DNA of 6,176 nt from Firmicutes bacterium UBA2530 (GTDB lineage: Bacteria > Bacillota > Clostridia > Tissierellales > Sedimentibacteraceae): the NCBI GenBank assembly GCA_002340985.1, contig DDNC01000022.1, forward strand, positions 3,529-9,704. Direction: 5' to 3'. The stretch's first letter is position 1, and the number at the start of each line of letters is the position of its first letter. The position numbers were made by a program, and so were the translations under genes. Of the stretch, positions 1-6,151 are shown piece after piece. The notes under the pieces were generated by a model. That model searched no databases and was not told the DNA's origin. It was given only the letters and a program-made list of their open reading frames with translations.

Positions 1-805
1 CTCATGGCTTGGAGCATCTAATGCTGCTGCAATCCTGACTACACGCCAGTATGAGACCGGATATTACAGTGCGAGAGAAGCAGCAACAATTTCAATGAAT
101 TTTTCTTTCGTATCTATACCATTTTGTTTTGTAATTGCAAAGCTTATAGGTGTGGATAGTAAATTTACTGTATTCTATTTGATCAGCCTTCTTGGAGGCA
201 TTGTTTTAGCTATGATTTTACCCAGAATCCCACCTCTGTCAAAGCTGCCTGATACTTATGATGAAATTTCAGGAAAGAAAATTGATGAAGAAATACCTGA
301 AGGTATTTCAAAGATGAAATGGGCTGTTAATTTAGCCGGACATAGAGCTAAAGATTCAAGCTTAACGAATGTAGCAAAATCAGGACTCCTTGTATATTCC
401 AGCATGTTCCTGGATTTAATCCCAATTGTTATGGCATGGGGAACCATAGTATTAATTTTAGTGGAGTTCACACCGATTTTTGACATTATATCAATCCCGT
501 TCAGCTGGTACATAAATCTGATGGGAATAGAAGGCGCCAAGGAAATTGCGCCGACTGCTTTAGTTGGCTTCGCTGATATGTATATACCACCGCTTATGCT
601 GGCAAATTTCCCAATTGAAAGAACAAGGTTCATAATGGGAGCAGTATCATTATTACAAATTATCTACATGACGGAAGTTGGTCTGATAGTATTAAAATCG
701 AGAGTTCCGGTAAATGTTAAGCATTTGTTCCTTGTCTTTCTTGAAAGAACCATTATTGCAATTCCTCTTGTAACATTGCTCACAAATTTACTTGTTACTT
801 TCTAA
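1..805 (+). CDS. yjiH: YjiH-family membrane protein (nucleoside-recognition/Gate domain), 5' end missing
   Basis: The reading frame is open from base 2 to the TAA at 803-805 (267 codons before the stop), so the gene enters from outside the window; the ATG at 95 is internal. Family members are, from memory, about 440-460 residues, so the C-terminal 60% or so is present. Fragment residues 1-31 already resemble the family (a TRQYETGYYSAREAA-type stretch). Hydrophobic segments follow near residues 33-51, 58-74, 132-160, 190-202, 211-231 and 247-266, with a charged loop at about 82-124. The second Gate-like half contains the APTALVGFADMYIPP segment (183-197) and TEVGLIVLKSRVP (224-236), which I recognise as YjiH signatures. 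It is an integral inner-membrane protein. Its substrate is not established; the Gate domain is shared with nucleoside transporters and spore-maturation proteins, and that link is family inference only. It converges on pckG. Family assignment is confident, function is not. Confidence 0.88.
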   Translation, partial: SWLGASNAAAILTTRQYETGYYSAREAATISMNFSFVSIPFCFVIAKLIGVDSKFTVFYLISLLGGIVLAMILPRIPPLSKLPDTYDEISGKKIDEEIPEGISKMKWAVNLAGHRAKDSSLTNVAKSGLLVYSSMFLDLIPIVMAWGTIVLILVEFTPIFDIISIPFSWYINLMGIEGAKEIAPTALVGFADMYIPPLMLANFPIERTRFIMGAVSLLQIIYMTEVGLIVLKSRVPVNVKHLFLVFLERTIIAIPLVTLLTNLLVTF

Positions 806-840
806 AATTACAGTCTCATCCACCAAAGCAGAAACTAAAA

Positions 841-881
841 TCAGGGTATTATTCCTTAAAATCTAAGGAGTAATACCCTGA
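841..881. terminator. Hairpin between convergent yjiH and pckG (probable pckG terminator)
   Basis: Arms 841-858 and 864-881 pair over 18 bp around a 5-nt loop, with a single G-U wobble on one strand (A-C mismatch on the other). Read on the - strand, the stem begins 24 nt after the pckG stop codon and is followed by TTTTAGTTTC, a short U-tract, so it fits an intrinsic terminator for pckG. Read on the + strand it lies 36 nt after the yjiH stop but is followed by AACTTATACTTG, a poor U-tract, so termination of yjiH there is less certain. The symmetric stem could block transcription from both sides. Confidence 0.75.
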
Positions 882-904
882 AACTTATACTTGCTGTTTT
901 ATTT

Positions 905-2698
905 TTATGCTATTGATCCTTCACAAGCATCGGTTAAGTTTTGATTCAATATGCTTAATTCCTCTTTCAGTCCCTCAGGGAGAGTATCGCCTATTTTATT
1001 ATAGAATTCTCCTATACTGTCAATATCCTCAAGCCATGATTCCACATCTATTGTCAGCAGCCCCCTGAGCACATCTTCAGAAACATCCAGCTCTTCCGTA
1101 TTTATATCTTCCGCTTTTGGAATAAAACCTATTAACGACTCCTCTGCACCTACTCCGTTTTCACATCTCTTTATAATCCATTCAAGAACTCTGAAGTTTT
1201 CTCCGTATCCGGGCCACAAGAAGTCACCCTTGTCATTTGTTCTGAACCAGTTCACATGGAATATTTTCGGCGGATTGCCCGCTTTTTTGCCCATGTTGAG
1301 CCAATGTCCGAAATATTCACCCATATTGTATCCGCAGAACGGGAGCATTGCCATAGGATCTCTTCTCACCACACCAACTTTCCCTGCTGCCGCCGCAGTG
1401 GTTTCCGATGCCAGGGACGAACCTACAAACACTCCGTGCTGCCAGCTTCTTGACTGATAAACAAGGGGAGCTGTCTTAGCTCTTCTTCCTCCGAATATTA
1501 TTGCAGAGATAGGCACTCCTTCCGGCGATTCCCACTCCCCGGATATGCATGGGCAATTTTTTGCAGGAGCTGTAAATCTCGAATTAGGATGCGCTCCCTT
1601 TTCTGCTGATGTTTTTCCGTTCCATGAATTTCCCTGCCAGTCCAATGCATTCTCCGGCGGATTACTATCAAATTTTTCCCACCATACCGTATCGTCATCT
1701 AAATTGTAAGCAACATTCGTGAATATTGTATCCTTCTTTGTTGACATCATTGCATTATAGTTTGATTTATCGTTTGTTCCCGGAGCAACTCCGAAGAAAC
1801 CTGCTTCGGGATTAATAGCCCAAAGTCTTCCGTCTTCCTTTATTTTCAGCCATGCAATGTCATCTCCAACAGTCCATACCCTGTATCCTTTTTTCCTGTA
1901 TATCTCAGGCGGTATAAGCATGGCGAGATTTGTTTTTCCGCATGCTGAGGGGAATGCTGCCGCAACATACTTAACCTCACCCTGAGGGTTCTCTATTCCC
2001 AAAATAAGCATATGCTCTGCCAGCCATCCCTGCTTCCATCCCTGGTAAGAAGCAATACGAAGAGCAAAGCACTTTTTACCTAAAAGCACGTTTCCGCCGT
2101 ATGCAGAATTGCAGGACCATATTGTATTGTCCTCCGGAAAATGAAATATAAATCTCTTGTCTATATCAAGAGTGCATTTTCCGTGGAGACCTCTTACAAA
2201 ATCATTTGAATCACCAAGAACGTCCAGAACTTTCTTGCCTATCCTTGTCATTATATTCATGTTCAGCACTACGTATATAGAATCTGTAACCTCAAATCCT
2301 ATCTTTGAAAAAGGCGAGCCCACAGGTCCCATAGAATAAGGTATTATGTACATCGTCCTTCCCCACATTGCATTTTCAAAAATCTGCCTTCCAAGCTCGT
2401 ATGCTTCCTTAGGGCTCTTCCAATTGTTCGTTGGACCGGCGTCATTTCTGTCAGTTGTACAGATATATGTTTTATCCTCCATACGTGCCACATCGTCTTT
2501 TTGTGAACGGTGATAATAGCATCCCGGATATTTTTCCTGATTAAGAGCCTTTAACTCCCCTGTGCTGCACGCCTCTTCCCTGAGCATGCTGAGTTGTTCA
2601 TCACTTCCGTCAATCCAAACAACATTTGCGGGTTTCGTCATGGATACAACTTCATCTATCCATTTTAAGACATTTGAATTTGAAGTTAAGCTTTGCAT
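905..2698 (-). CDS. pckG: Phosphoenolpyruvate carboxykinase, GTP-dependent (EC 4.1.1.32)
   Basis: Complete 597-aa cytosolic enzyme, close to the usual length (about 600-620). It interconverts oxaloacetate + GTP with PEP + CO2 + GDP; in an anaerobe it may run in either direction. Visible GTP-class signatures: the RNDAGPTNNW substrate region (84-93), GRTMYIIPYSMGP (113-125), the metal-site Lys209 and His229 (in WLAEH), the P-loop FPSACGKTN (249-257) with the reactive Cys253 characteristic of the GTP class, the kinase-2 segment VGDDIAW (277-283) with the metal-binding Asp, INPEAGFFGVAPGT (295-308), IIFGGRR (400-406), the flexible lid region at about 465-480, and FHVNWFR (480-486) before FLWPGYGENFRVLEW. 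No key residue is missing. The start is supported by AGGAG at 2706-2710, 7 nt upstream of the ATG. It is monocistronic, with its own promoter (2782-2810) and a terminator hairpin (841-881). Residue roles are transferred from the vertebrate enzyme by motif matching. Confidence 0.98.
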   Translation of the reverse strand: MQSLTSNSNVLKWIDEVVSMTKPANVVWIDGSDEQLSMLREEACSTGELKALNQEKYPGCYYHRSQKDDVARMEDKTYICTTDRNDAGPTNNWKSPKEAYELGRQIFENAMWGRTMYIIPYSMGPVGSPFSKIGFEVTDSIYVVLNMNIMTRIGKKVLDVLGDSNDFVRGLHGKCTLDIDKRFIFHFPEDNTIWSCNSAYGGNVLLGKKCFALRIASYQGWKQGWLAEHMLILGIENPQGEVKYVAAAFPSACGKTNLAMLIPPEIYRKKGYRVWTVGDDIAWLKIKEDGRLWAINPEAGFFGVAPGTNDKSNYNAMMSTKKDTIFTNVAYNLDDDTVWWEKFDSNPPENALDWQGNSWNGKTSAEKGAHPNSRFTAPAKNCPCISGEWESPEGVPISAIIFGGRRAKTAPLVYQSRSWQHGVFVGSSLASETTAAAAGKVGVVRRDPMAMLPFCGYNMGEYFGHWLNMGKKAGNPPKIFHVNWFRTNDKGDFLWPGYGENFRVLEWIIKRCENGVGAEESLIGFIPKAEDINTEELDVSEDVLRGLLTIDVESWLEDIDSIGEFYNKIGDTLPEGLKEELSILNQNLTDACEGSIA

Positions 2699-2751
2699 TA
2701 TTACACTCCTATATTAGTTATATATGTTATATTATTTCGTGAATTTTTAAA

Positions 2752-2764
2752 AATGTGTTACATT
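2752..2764. promoter_or_regulatory. Inverted repeat in the pckG leader, possible operator
   Basis: AATGT-GTT-ACATT is a perfect 5-bp inverted repeat with a 3-bp centre. Measured from the promoter at 2782-2810, it lies about 11-23 nt downstream of the expected transcription start, where a bound repressor could block elongation or initiation. It does not match the consensus I know for CcpA (cre), Rex, TnrA/GlnR or Crp/Fnr. In AT-rich DNA a repeat of this size can arise by chance, so regulatory function is only a suggestion. Confidence 0.3.
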
Positions 2765-2781
2765 ATTTTTAAGCTAAGGTT

Positions 2782-2810
2782 ATTATATATTGCCTTTACA
2801 TTACTTTCAA
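2782..2810 (-). promoter_or_regulatory. SigA-type promoter of pckG
   Basis: On the - strand, TTGAAA (-35, at 2805-2810) and TATAAT (-10, at 2782-2787) are separated by exactly 17 bp. The -10 is a perfect consensus and the -35 matches 5 of 6 bases. There is no TG extension. The predicted start of transcription is near 2775, giving a 5' leader of about 77 nt before the pckG ATG at 2698. The hexamers and spacing are read directly from the sequence; activity is inferred. Confidence 0.8.
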
Positions 2811-2900
2811 TACCCATTATTTTTTTCTTTATTTTTAATTTTTTTAGTGATTTTTCCTAAATATATTAAGGCAAATGCTTTTTAACCTAAATTAATAAAT

Positions 2901-2929
2901 TGGCATATTTTTCATAAAAATGACATATT
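2901..2929. repeat. Short direct repeat TGRCATATT, 20-bp period
   Basis: TGGCATATT (2901-2909) and TGACATATT (2921-2929) differ at one of nine positions and start exactly 20 bp apart, about two helical turns, so both would face the same side of the DNA. They lie about 135-165 bp upstream of the hydrolase start. They could be paired regulator sites or chance similarity in AT-rich sequence; no known regulator consensus is recognised. Confidence 0.3.
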
Positions 2930-3051
2930 AAATATTTTTTCCGGTGTATCACGCTCTTTAATGTCATACAACTGACCTCATCCTGGCAGCGCCACAACAG
3001 TTTATACATATACAACGCAAAAATGAATAATATATCTAAAGACTATTTTAT

Positions 3052-3058
3052 GGGAGGA
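3052..3058 (+). promoter_or_regulatory. Ribosome binding site that sets the hydrolase start at 3065
   Basis: GGGAGGA at 3052-3058 is a strong Shine-Dalgarno sequence 6 nt before the ATG at 3065. The in-frame ATG at 3023 has no purine-rich site upstream (TATACAACGCAAAA precedes it), and the in-frame ATG at 3050 overlaps the Shine-Dalgarno itself. The site therefore favours 3065. Confidence 0.85.
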
Positions 3059-3064
3059 ATTTTA

Positions 3065-3880
3065 ATGGGCTTTTATATAAGAGTGGAGCCGGACGTTAAT
3101 ATTTATGTTGAGGACCTTAATCCGGGCGGCGACAAAACCATAGTATTTCTACACGGCTGGCCAGGCAGCCACGAACTGTTTGAATATCAGTTTGACGTTC
3201 TTCCGCGCAGCGGTTACAGATGTGTCGGAATAGACCAAAGAGGATTCGGAAAGTCCGATAAACCATGGTCAGGATATAATTACAATCGCCTGTCCGATGA
3301 TGTAAGATATGTGGTTGAATCAATGAACCTCAGGAATTTCGTCCTTGCAGGTCACTCCACAGGAGGAGCCATTGCAATAAAATACATGTCCCGGCACAGC
3401 GGATACGGCGTATCAAAGCTCGCACTTTTTGCGGCTGCTGCTCCCAGTCTTATAAAGCTTCCCAATTTTCCTTACGGGATTGACAAGACGGCAGTGACGG
3501 ATATTATTGACGGCACATATAACGATCGTCCAAACATGCTCAACAATTTCGGAGAAATATTTTTCTTTCAATACATAACTCAGCCTTTTTCACAATGGTT
3601 TTTGAAATTGGGGCTACAGGCAGCCGGATGGGCAACTGCGGCGGTTGCCAACATGTGGATACGCGAGCAGTTGTTCGGTGATCTTGGAACCATTAACGTT
3701 CCAACACTGATTATTCATGGCATCCACGACAAGGTCGTTCCATTTGAACTGGGAGAAATACAGAGCAAAAGCATCAGGAATTCAACACTCCTTCCCTTCC
3801 AATACAGCGGTCATGGCTCTTTTTACGATGAAAGAGACAAATTCAACGCTGAACTGATGAACTTTATTGAAAAATATTAA
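3065..3880 (+). CDS. Alpha/beta hydrolase, haloperoxidase/perhydrolase-like
   Basis: A 271-aa single-domain alpha/beta-hydrolase fold protein, full length for the family. The oxyanion-hole motif HGWPG is at residues 30-34, DQRGFGKSDKP at 57-67, the nucleophile elbow GHSTGG at 96-101 with Ser98, the acid Asp222 in HGIHDKVVP, and the base His250 in SGHGSF, so the Ser-Asp-His triad is complete. A cap region of about 75 residues (131-205) lies between the elbow and the Asp strand. The GHSTGG elbow and the strand around it resemble cofactor-free haloperoxidases/perhydrolases, which are basically esterases or lactonases; the natural substrate cannot be told from sequence. There is no signal peptide or membrane segment, so it is probably cytosolic. 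I chose 3065 rather than 3023 because a strong Shine-Dalgarno sequence precedes it and the conserved fold starts soon after. It is a single-gene unit, divergent from pckG, ending at a bidirectional terminator. Confidence 0.9.
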   Translation: MGFYIRVEPDVNIYVEDLNPGGDKTIVFLHGWPGSHELFEYQFDVLPRSGYRCVGIDQRGFGKSDKPWSGYNYNRLSDDVRYVVESMNLRNFVLAGHSTGGAIAIKYMSRHSGYGVSKLALFAAAAPSLIKLPNFPYGIDKTAVTDIIDGTYNDRPNMLNNFGEIFFFQYITQPFSQWFLKLGLQAAGWATAAVANMWIREQLFGDLGTINVPTLIIHGIHDKVVPFELGEIQSKSIRNSTLLPFQYSGHGSFYDERDKFNAELMNFIEKY

Positions 3881-3900
3881 TCTTATTTAATTTAAAAATA

Positions 3901-3918
3901 CGGACAAATCTTTGTCCG
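3901..3918 (-). terminator. Small hairpin, possible second terminator of the antiporter operon
   Basis: CGGACAAA and TTTGTCCG form a perfect 8-bp inverted repeat with 2 nt between the arms; in RNA this gives about 7 bp with a 4-nt loop. On the - strand it is followed by TATTTTTAAATT, a usable U-tract, so it could back up the stronger terminator just before it. On the + strand no U-tract follows (CAACATAGG), although it sits 20 nt after the hydrolase stop and might protect that transcript's 3' end. Confidence 0.5.
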
Positions 3919-3940
3919 CAACATAGGAAAACAGTATACT

Positions 3941-3984
3941 AAAAAAGCCCTGTGCTTGTTATATAAAGCATAAGGCTTTTATTA
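3941..3984. terminator. Bidirectional intrinsic terminator between the hydrolase and antiporter genes
   Basis: AAAAGCC (3943-3949) pairs with GGCTTTT (3974-3980), and TGCTT (3953-3957) pairs with AAGCA (3966-3970). The short linkers between them add one T-A and one G-U pair, leaving a single C/A mismatch, so the stem is about 14 pairs with an 8-nt loop. The + strand reads out into TTTTATTATTT and the - strand into TTTTTTAG. It therefore fits termination of the hydrolase transcript from the left and the DUF554-antiporter operon from the right; the antiporter stop codon is 17 nt from the stem. Confidence 0.85.
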
Positions 3985-3997
3985 TTTATCTTTATTG

Positions 3998-5356
3998 TTA
4001 AGTACTTTTCCTTTTGAGCAACATATATGTTATAAACATGCTTACGAATGGACAAACGTAGCAAAGTACAGCATAAGGAGCATATTGAGCAGCCGATATG
4101 CCCATTATGGGCTTAATCAGAAACGAATTTATATTCCATGGCATGAGAGGAGCGACAATTATTCCTGTATCGGAAATTGTTCTGGTCAACACAGATAAAT
4201 CCAATTCCATCTCCTTGTATTTGTTCTTCAACACTTTTATGGGCAGAATAATTCCAGCTGTCTGGTCGCACGTTGCCACCGTAAGCAGGGTGCTGACAAT
4301 TCCCGTCCTGGCAATCAGTGACATCTTCGTATTAATTCCACCAATCAGCCTCTCCATAAGCGGCATCAAAATATTTCCCTTTTCAAAAAGCTGCACGAGC
4401 ACTATAGCCGTAATAACAATAAAAATCGCTTCAACCATTGAAATCATTCCGCCGCTTACAAGAAGCCTGTTGAGCTCCTCTGATGGTGTATTTCCATGGT
4501 ATCCGAATAAAATTGATTTTAATATAATTCCTATAGTAGCACCCTGAAAAACAATGCTGAGCACAGAGCCAACCGCTATACCTATTGAAAATGTAATAAT
4601 TGAATTCATTCCTGCTATGGACAGACCCAGAACAATCACTGGCAGCACAAGCAGGAAGGGAGATGTATTAAATCCAGAGGATATTGCCTCCCTGTACAAA
4701 AGAAGATTCCCGTAATCACCCGATGTATACTTCATGCCTATTACATAATAAATAGCCGCCGTAATAATAATGGTAGGAATAAGCGTCACAATCATGCTTC
4801 TGAATATTTCCTTGTAGCTTTTTTCTGTTGTTGTCATAAGCAAATTAATGAGTCCCGATAGCGGTGAAATTTTATCAGCAACAAATGCTCCCGATACCAG
4901 CATGCCGACTATAAGGTTCTGTGGAATCCCAAGACCCATTCCTATGCCGCTGAGAGAAATCCCAACCGTGCTCATAGTTCCCACAGCAGTACCCATAAAA
5001 AGGGAAACAGCCGATATGATTAAAAATGCTGCAAATAAAAAATTCACCCCTTCAATATATGTAAATCCATAATACATAATCGAAGGCACAACACCGGAGG
5101 AAAGCCATATGGATGTCGTTGCTCCTATAAACAGTATAACAATTATAAGGTTTTTAATTTCCAGCACTGAATGCACAATTGTTTTCAGCAAATCATGGAA
5201 TTCATAACCGCTTTTCAACAGCACCACCATAGTTAATACTATTCCGGCTAAAAATCCTATGTACAGCGGAATTGACAATACAATAGATCCTATTATAAAC
5301 CCAAGGCTTATTGCCATAATAATTATCGGGTTCAGCGCTAACTTCTTACACTCCAC
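3998..5356 (-). CDS. NhaC-family Na+/H+ antiporter-like transporter
   Basis: A 452-aa polytopic membrane protein with about 11-12 hydrophobic segments, the usual size for the NhaC family (part of the ion-transporter superfamily). Family features: MGTAVGTMSTVG (121-132), GAFVADKISPLSGLINL (156-172, with Asp161), the LLVSGGMISM stretch (298-307), TCDQTAGIILP (362-372) and the C-terminal TRTISDTGIIVAPLMPWN (391-408). These line up with the family motifs GDKMSPLSDTTNL, a GDQ-containing segment and SRTLEDAGTVTSPLIPWN. Several polar or acidic positions differ (Gly168 where Asp/Glu is usual, Ser395 where Glu is usual), so the coupling ion or substrate could differ; malate/lactate and tyrosine exchangers are relatives. 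It starts with GTG (5354-5356) behind a Shine-Dalgarno sequence that overlaps the DUF554 stop, and is the second gene of that operon. Family is confident, Na+/H+ exchange itself is inferred. Confidence 0.87.
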   Translation of the reverse strand: MECKKLALNPIIIMAISLGFIIGSIVLSIPLYIGFLAGIVLTMVVLLKSGYEFHDLLKTIVHSVLEIKNLIIVILFIGATTSIWLSSGVVPSIMYYGFTYIEGVNFLFAAFLIISAVSLFMGTAVGTMSTVGISLSGIGMGLGIPQNLIVGMLVSGAFVADKISPLSGLINLLMTTTEKSYKEIFRSMIVTLIPTIIITAAIYYVIGMKYTSGDYGNLLLYREAISSGFNTSPFLLVLPVIVLGLSIAGMNSIITFSIGIAVGSVLSIVFQGATIGIILKSILFGYHGNTPSEELNRLLVSGGMISMVEAIFIVITAIVLVQLFEKGNILMPLMERLIGGINTKMSLIARTGIVSTLLTVATCDQTAGIILPIKVLKNKYKEMELDLSVLTRTISDTGIIVAPLMPWNINSFLIKPIMGISAAQYAPYAVLCYVCPFVSMFITYMLLKRKST

Positions 5357-5359
5357 TTC

Positions 5360-5367
5360 TCACCTCA
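5360..5367 (-). promoter_or_regulatory. Ribosome binding site of the antiporter gene, overlapping the DUF554 stop codon
   Basis: On the - strand the bases read TGAGGTGAGAAGTG: the TGA is the stop of the DUF554 gene (5365-5367), GAGGTGA is the Shine-Dalgarno sequence, and the final GTG (5354-5356) is the antiporter start. Only 8 nt separate stop and start, so ribosomes ending DUF554 translation finish on the next gene's binding site. This decides the GTG start and suggests translational coupling. Confidence 0.75.
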
Positions 5368-6042
5368 GCTAAATATTAAGTAATATATTATTGGTATAAA
5401 TATAGCAGGAAGCATATTTCCCACCTTAATACGCTTTATTTCAAGAAAATTCAGCCCAATTGCCATAATGAGAGTACCTCCTATGGATGTCATTTCTCTC
5501 ACGACCACATCGCTTAAAAGTGATTGCATGAATTGCGCAAGCAATGTAATTGTACCCTGATAAATTAATATGCTTATGCTTGAAAAAATAACACCAACAC
5601 CCAAGGATACGGTCATGGTTATAGACATAATACCGTCAAGAAGAGCTTTGGAAAATAATATTTCATGATTTCCTGATAATCCGCTTTGTATGGAGCCAAC
5701 TATTGCCATGGAGCCCACACAGTAAATAAGCGTACAGGTTACAAATCCAAGCGCTATATTACTTTGCTTGTTCTTCATCTTTCCTTCCACCATTCCACCA
5801 AGGTTGTCCAGTTTTCCTTCAATATTAATAAGCTCGCCTATGGCTGTTCCTATAATTATTGACATAATAAGCAGCGTTAGGTTATCACCTGCAAACATCA
5901 ATTTAATTCCAACCGTAATAACAGCAAGTCCCGCTGCCTTCAGCAGAGCATCCGCAATTTTTTCCGGTATAACATTTTTAAACAGCAGCCCTATAAGGCC
6001 TCCAACCACTACAGCCAATGCATTTACAATTGTTCCCAACAT
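5365..6042 (-). CDS. DUF554 family membrane protein (YdfK/YqgA-like)
   Basis: Complete 225-aa integral membrane protein, typical length for DUF554. About seven hydrophobic segments are visible near residues 3-21, 36-50, 56-70, 97-118, 138-155, 157-172 and 187-200, plus a last one at 208-224. Family features include GTIVNALAVVVGGLIG (3-18), the GTAIGELINIEGKLD stretch (65-79), a charged loop GKMKNKQ (87-93), CVGSMAIVGSIQSGLSG (108-124), KALLDGIMS (132-140) and REMTSIGGTLIMAIGLN (182-198). The molecular function of DUF554 is not known to me; it is usually described as a possible transporter. The ATG at 6040-6042 is preceded by AGAGG at 6052-6056, 9 nt away. It is the first gene of a two-gene operon, its stop lying 8 nt before the antiporter start, so the two are probably made together. 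Confidence 0.93.
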   Translation of the reverse strand: MLGTIVNALAVVVGGLIGLLFKNVIPEKIADALLKAAGLAVITVGIKLMFAGDNLTLLIMSIIIGTAIGELINIEGKLDNLGGMVEGKMKNKQSNIALGFVTCTLIYCVGSMAIVGSIQSGLSGNHEILFSKALLDGIMSITMTVSLGVGVIFSSISILIYQGTITLLAQFMQSLLSDVVVREMTSIGGTLIMAIGLNFLEIKRIKVGNMLPAIFIPIIYYLIFS

Positions 6043-6097
6043 GTTTCAAAACCTCTGACATTCTATATTTTAATTGCTCACTTCATTATTTCTATAT

Positions 6098-6126
6098 ATA
6101 CTAACATCAACTTTTTAGTTATGCAA
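6098..6126 (-). promoter_or_regulatory. Weak candidate promoter of the DUF554-antiporter operon
   Basis: On the - strand TTGCAT (6121-6126) and TAGTAT (6098-6103) are separated by 17 bp, matching the SigA consensus at 3 of 6 and 4 of 6 positions. It lies 56-84 bp upstream of the DUF554 ATG. The region is so AT-rich that other hexamers (for example TTGATG at 6105-6110) are possible, so the exact placement is unsure. Confidence 0.3.
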
Positions 6127-6151
6127 ATATTTTATTTATTAATTAAAGAGA

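Larger units (their letters stand above)
2699..3064. other. Divergent intergenic region between pckG and the hydrolase gene
   Basis: About 366 bp of very AT-rich DNA between the divergent starts of pckG and the hydrolase. The pckG-proximal side holds its ribosome binding site (2706-2710), an inverted repeat (2752-2764) and a consensus-like promoter (2782-2810). The centre (2811-2900) is mostly T-runs with nothing I can assign. The hydrolase-proximal side holds a short direct repeat (2901-2929) and a less AT-rich patch (about 2941-3000). I find no convincing SigA promoter for the hydrolase: TTGGCA at 2900-2905 has no good -10 partner at 16-18 bp, and the TATACA hexamers at 3003-3008 and 3009-3014 lack a -35. 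No RNA gene or riboswitch fold is recognisable. Confidence 0.7.

Noticed and set aside
95..97. ATG at 95 as the start of the YjiH-family gene
   Set aside because: The frame is open to the left edge, the residues encoded before it already match the family, and no Shine-Dalgarno sequence precedes it.
256..633. Open frame of 125 codons on the - strand
   Set aside because: It is antisense to the clearly coding YjiH-family gene and has no recognisable protein features.
2907..2921. ATTTTT-CAT-AAAAAT inverted repeat
   Set aside because: Only A-T pairs in a very AT-rich region; too weak to be a terminator and easily due to chance.
2984..2994. TGGC-AGC-GCCA palindrome in the less AT-rich patch upstream of the hydrolase
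   Set aside because: Four-base arms are too short to support an operator or structure on their own.
3023..3064. N-terminal extension of the hydrolase from the ATG at 3023 or 3050
   Set aside because: No ribosome binding site precedes 3023, the ATG at 3050 lies within the Shine-Dalgarno of the ATG at 3065, and the extra residues are not part of the hydrolase fold.
4098..4547. Open frame of 149 codons on the + strand
   Set aside because: It lies wholly inside the antiporter gene on the opposite strand, has no ribosome binding site and resembles no family; it is a shadow of the hydrophobic coding sequence.
5768..6058. Open frame of 96 codons on the + strand
   Set aside because: It is antisense to the DUF554 gene, rich in Pro, Ser and Ile as expected from reversed membrane-protein codons, and matches nothing.
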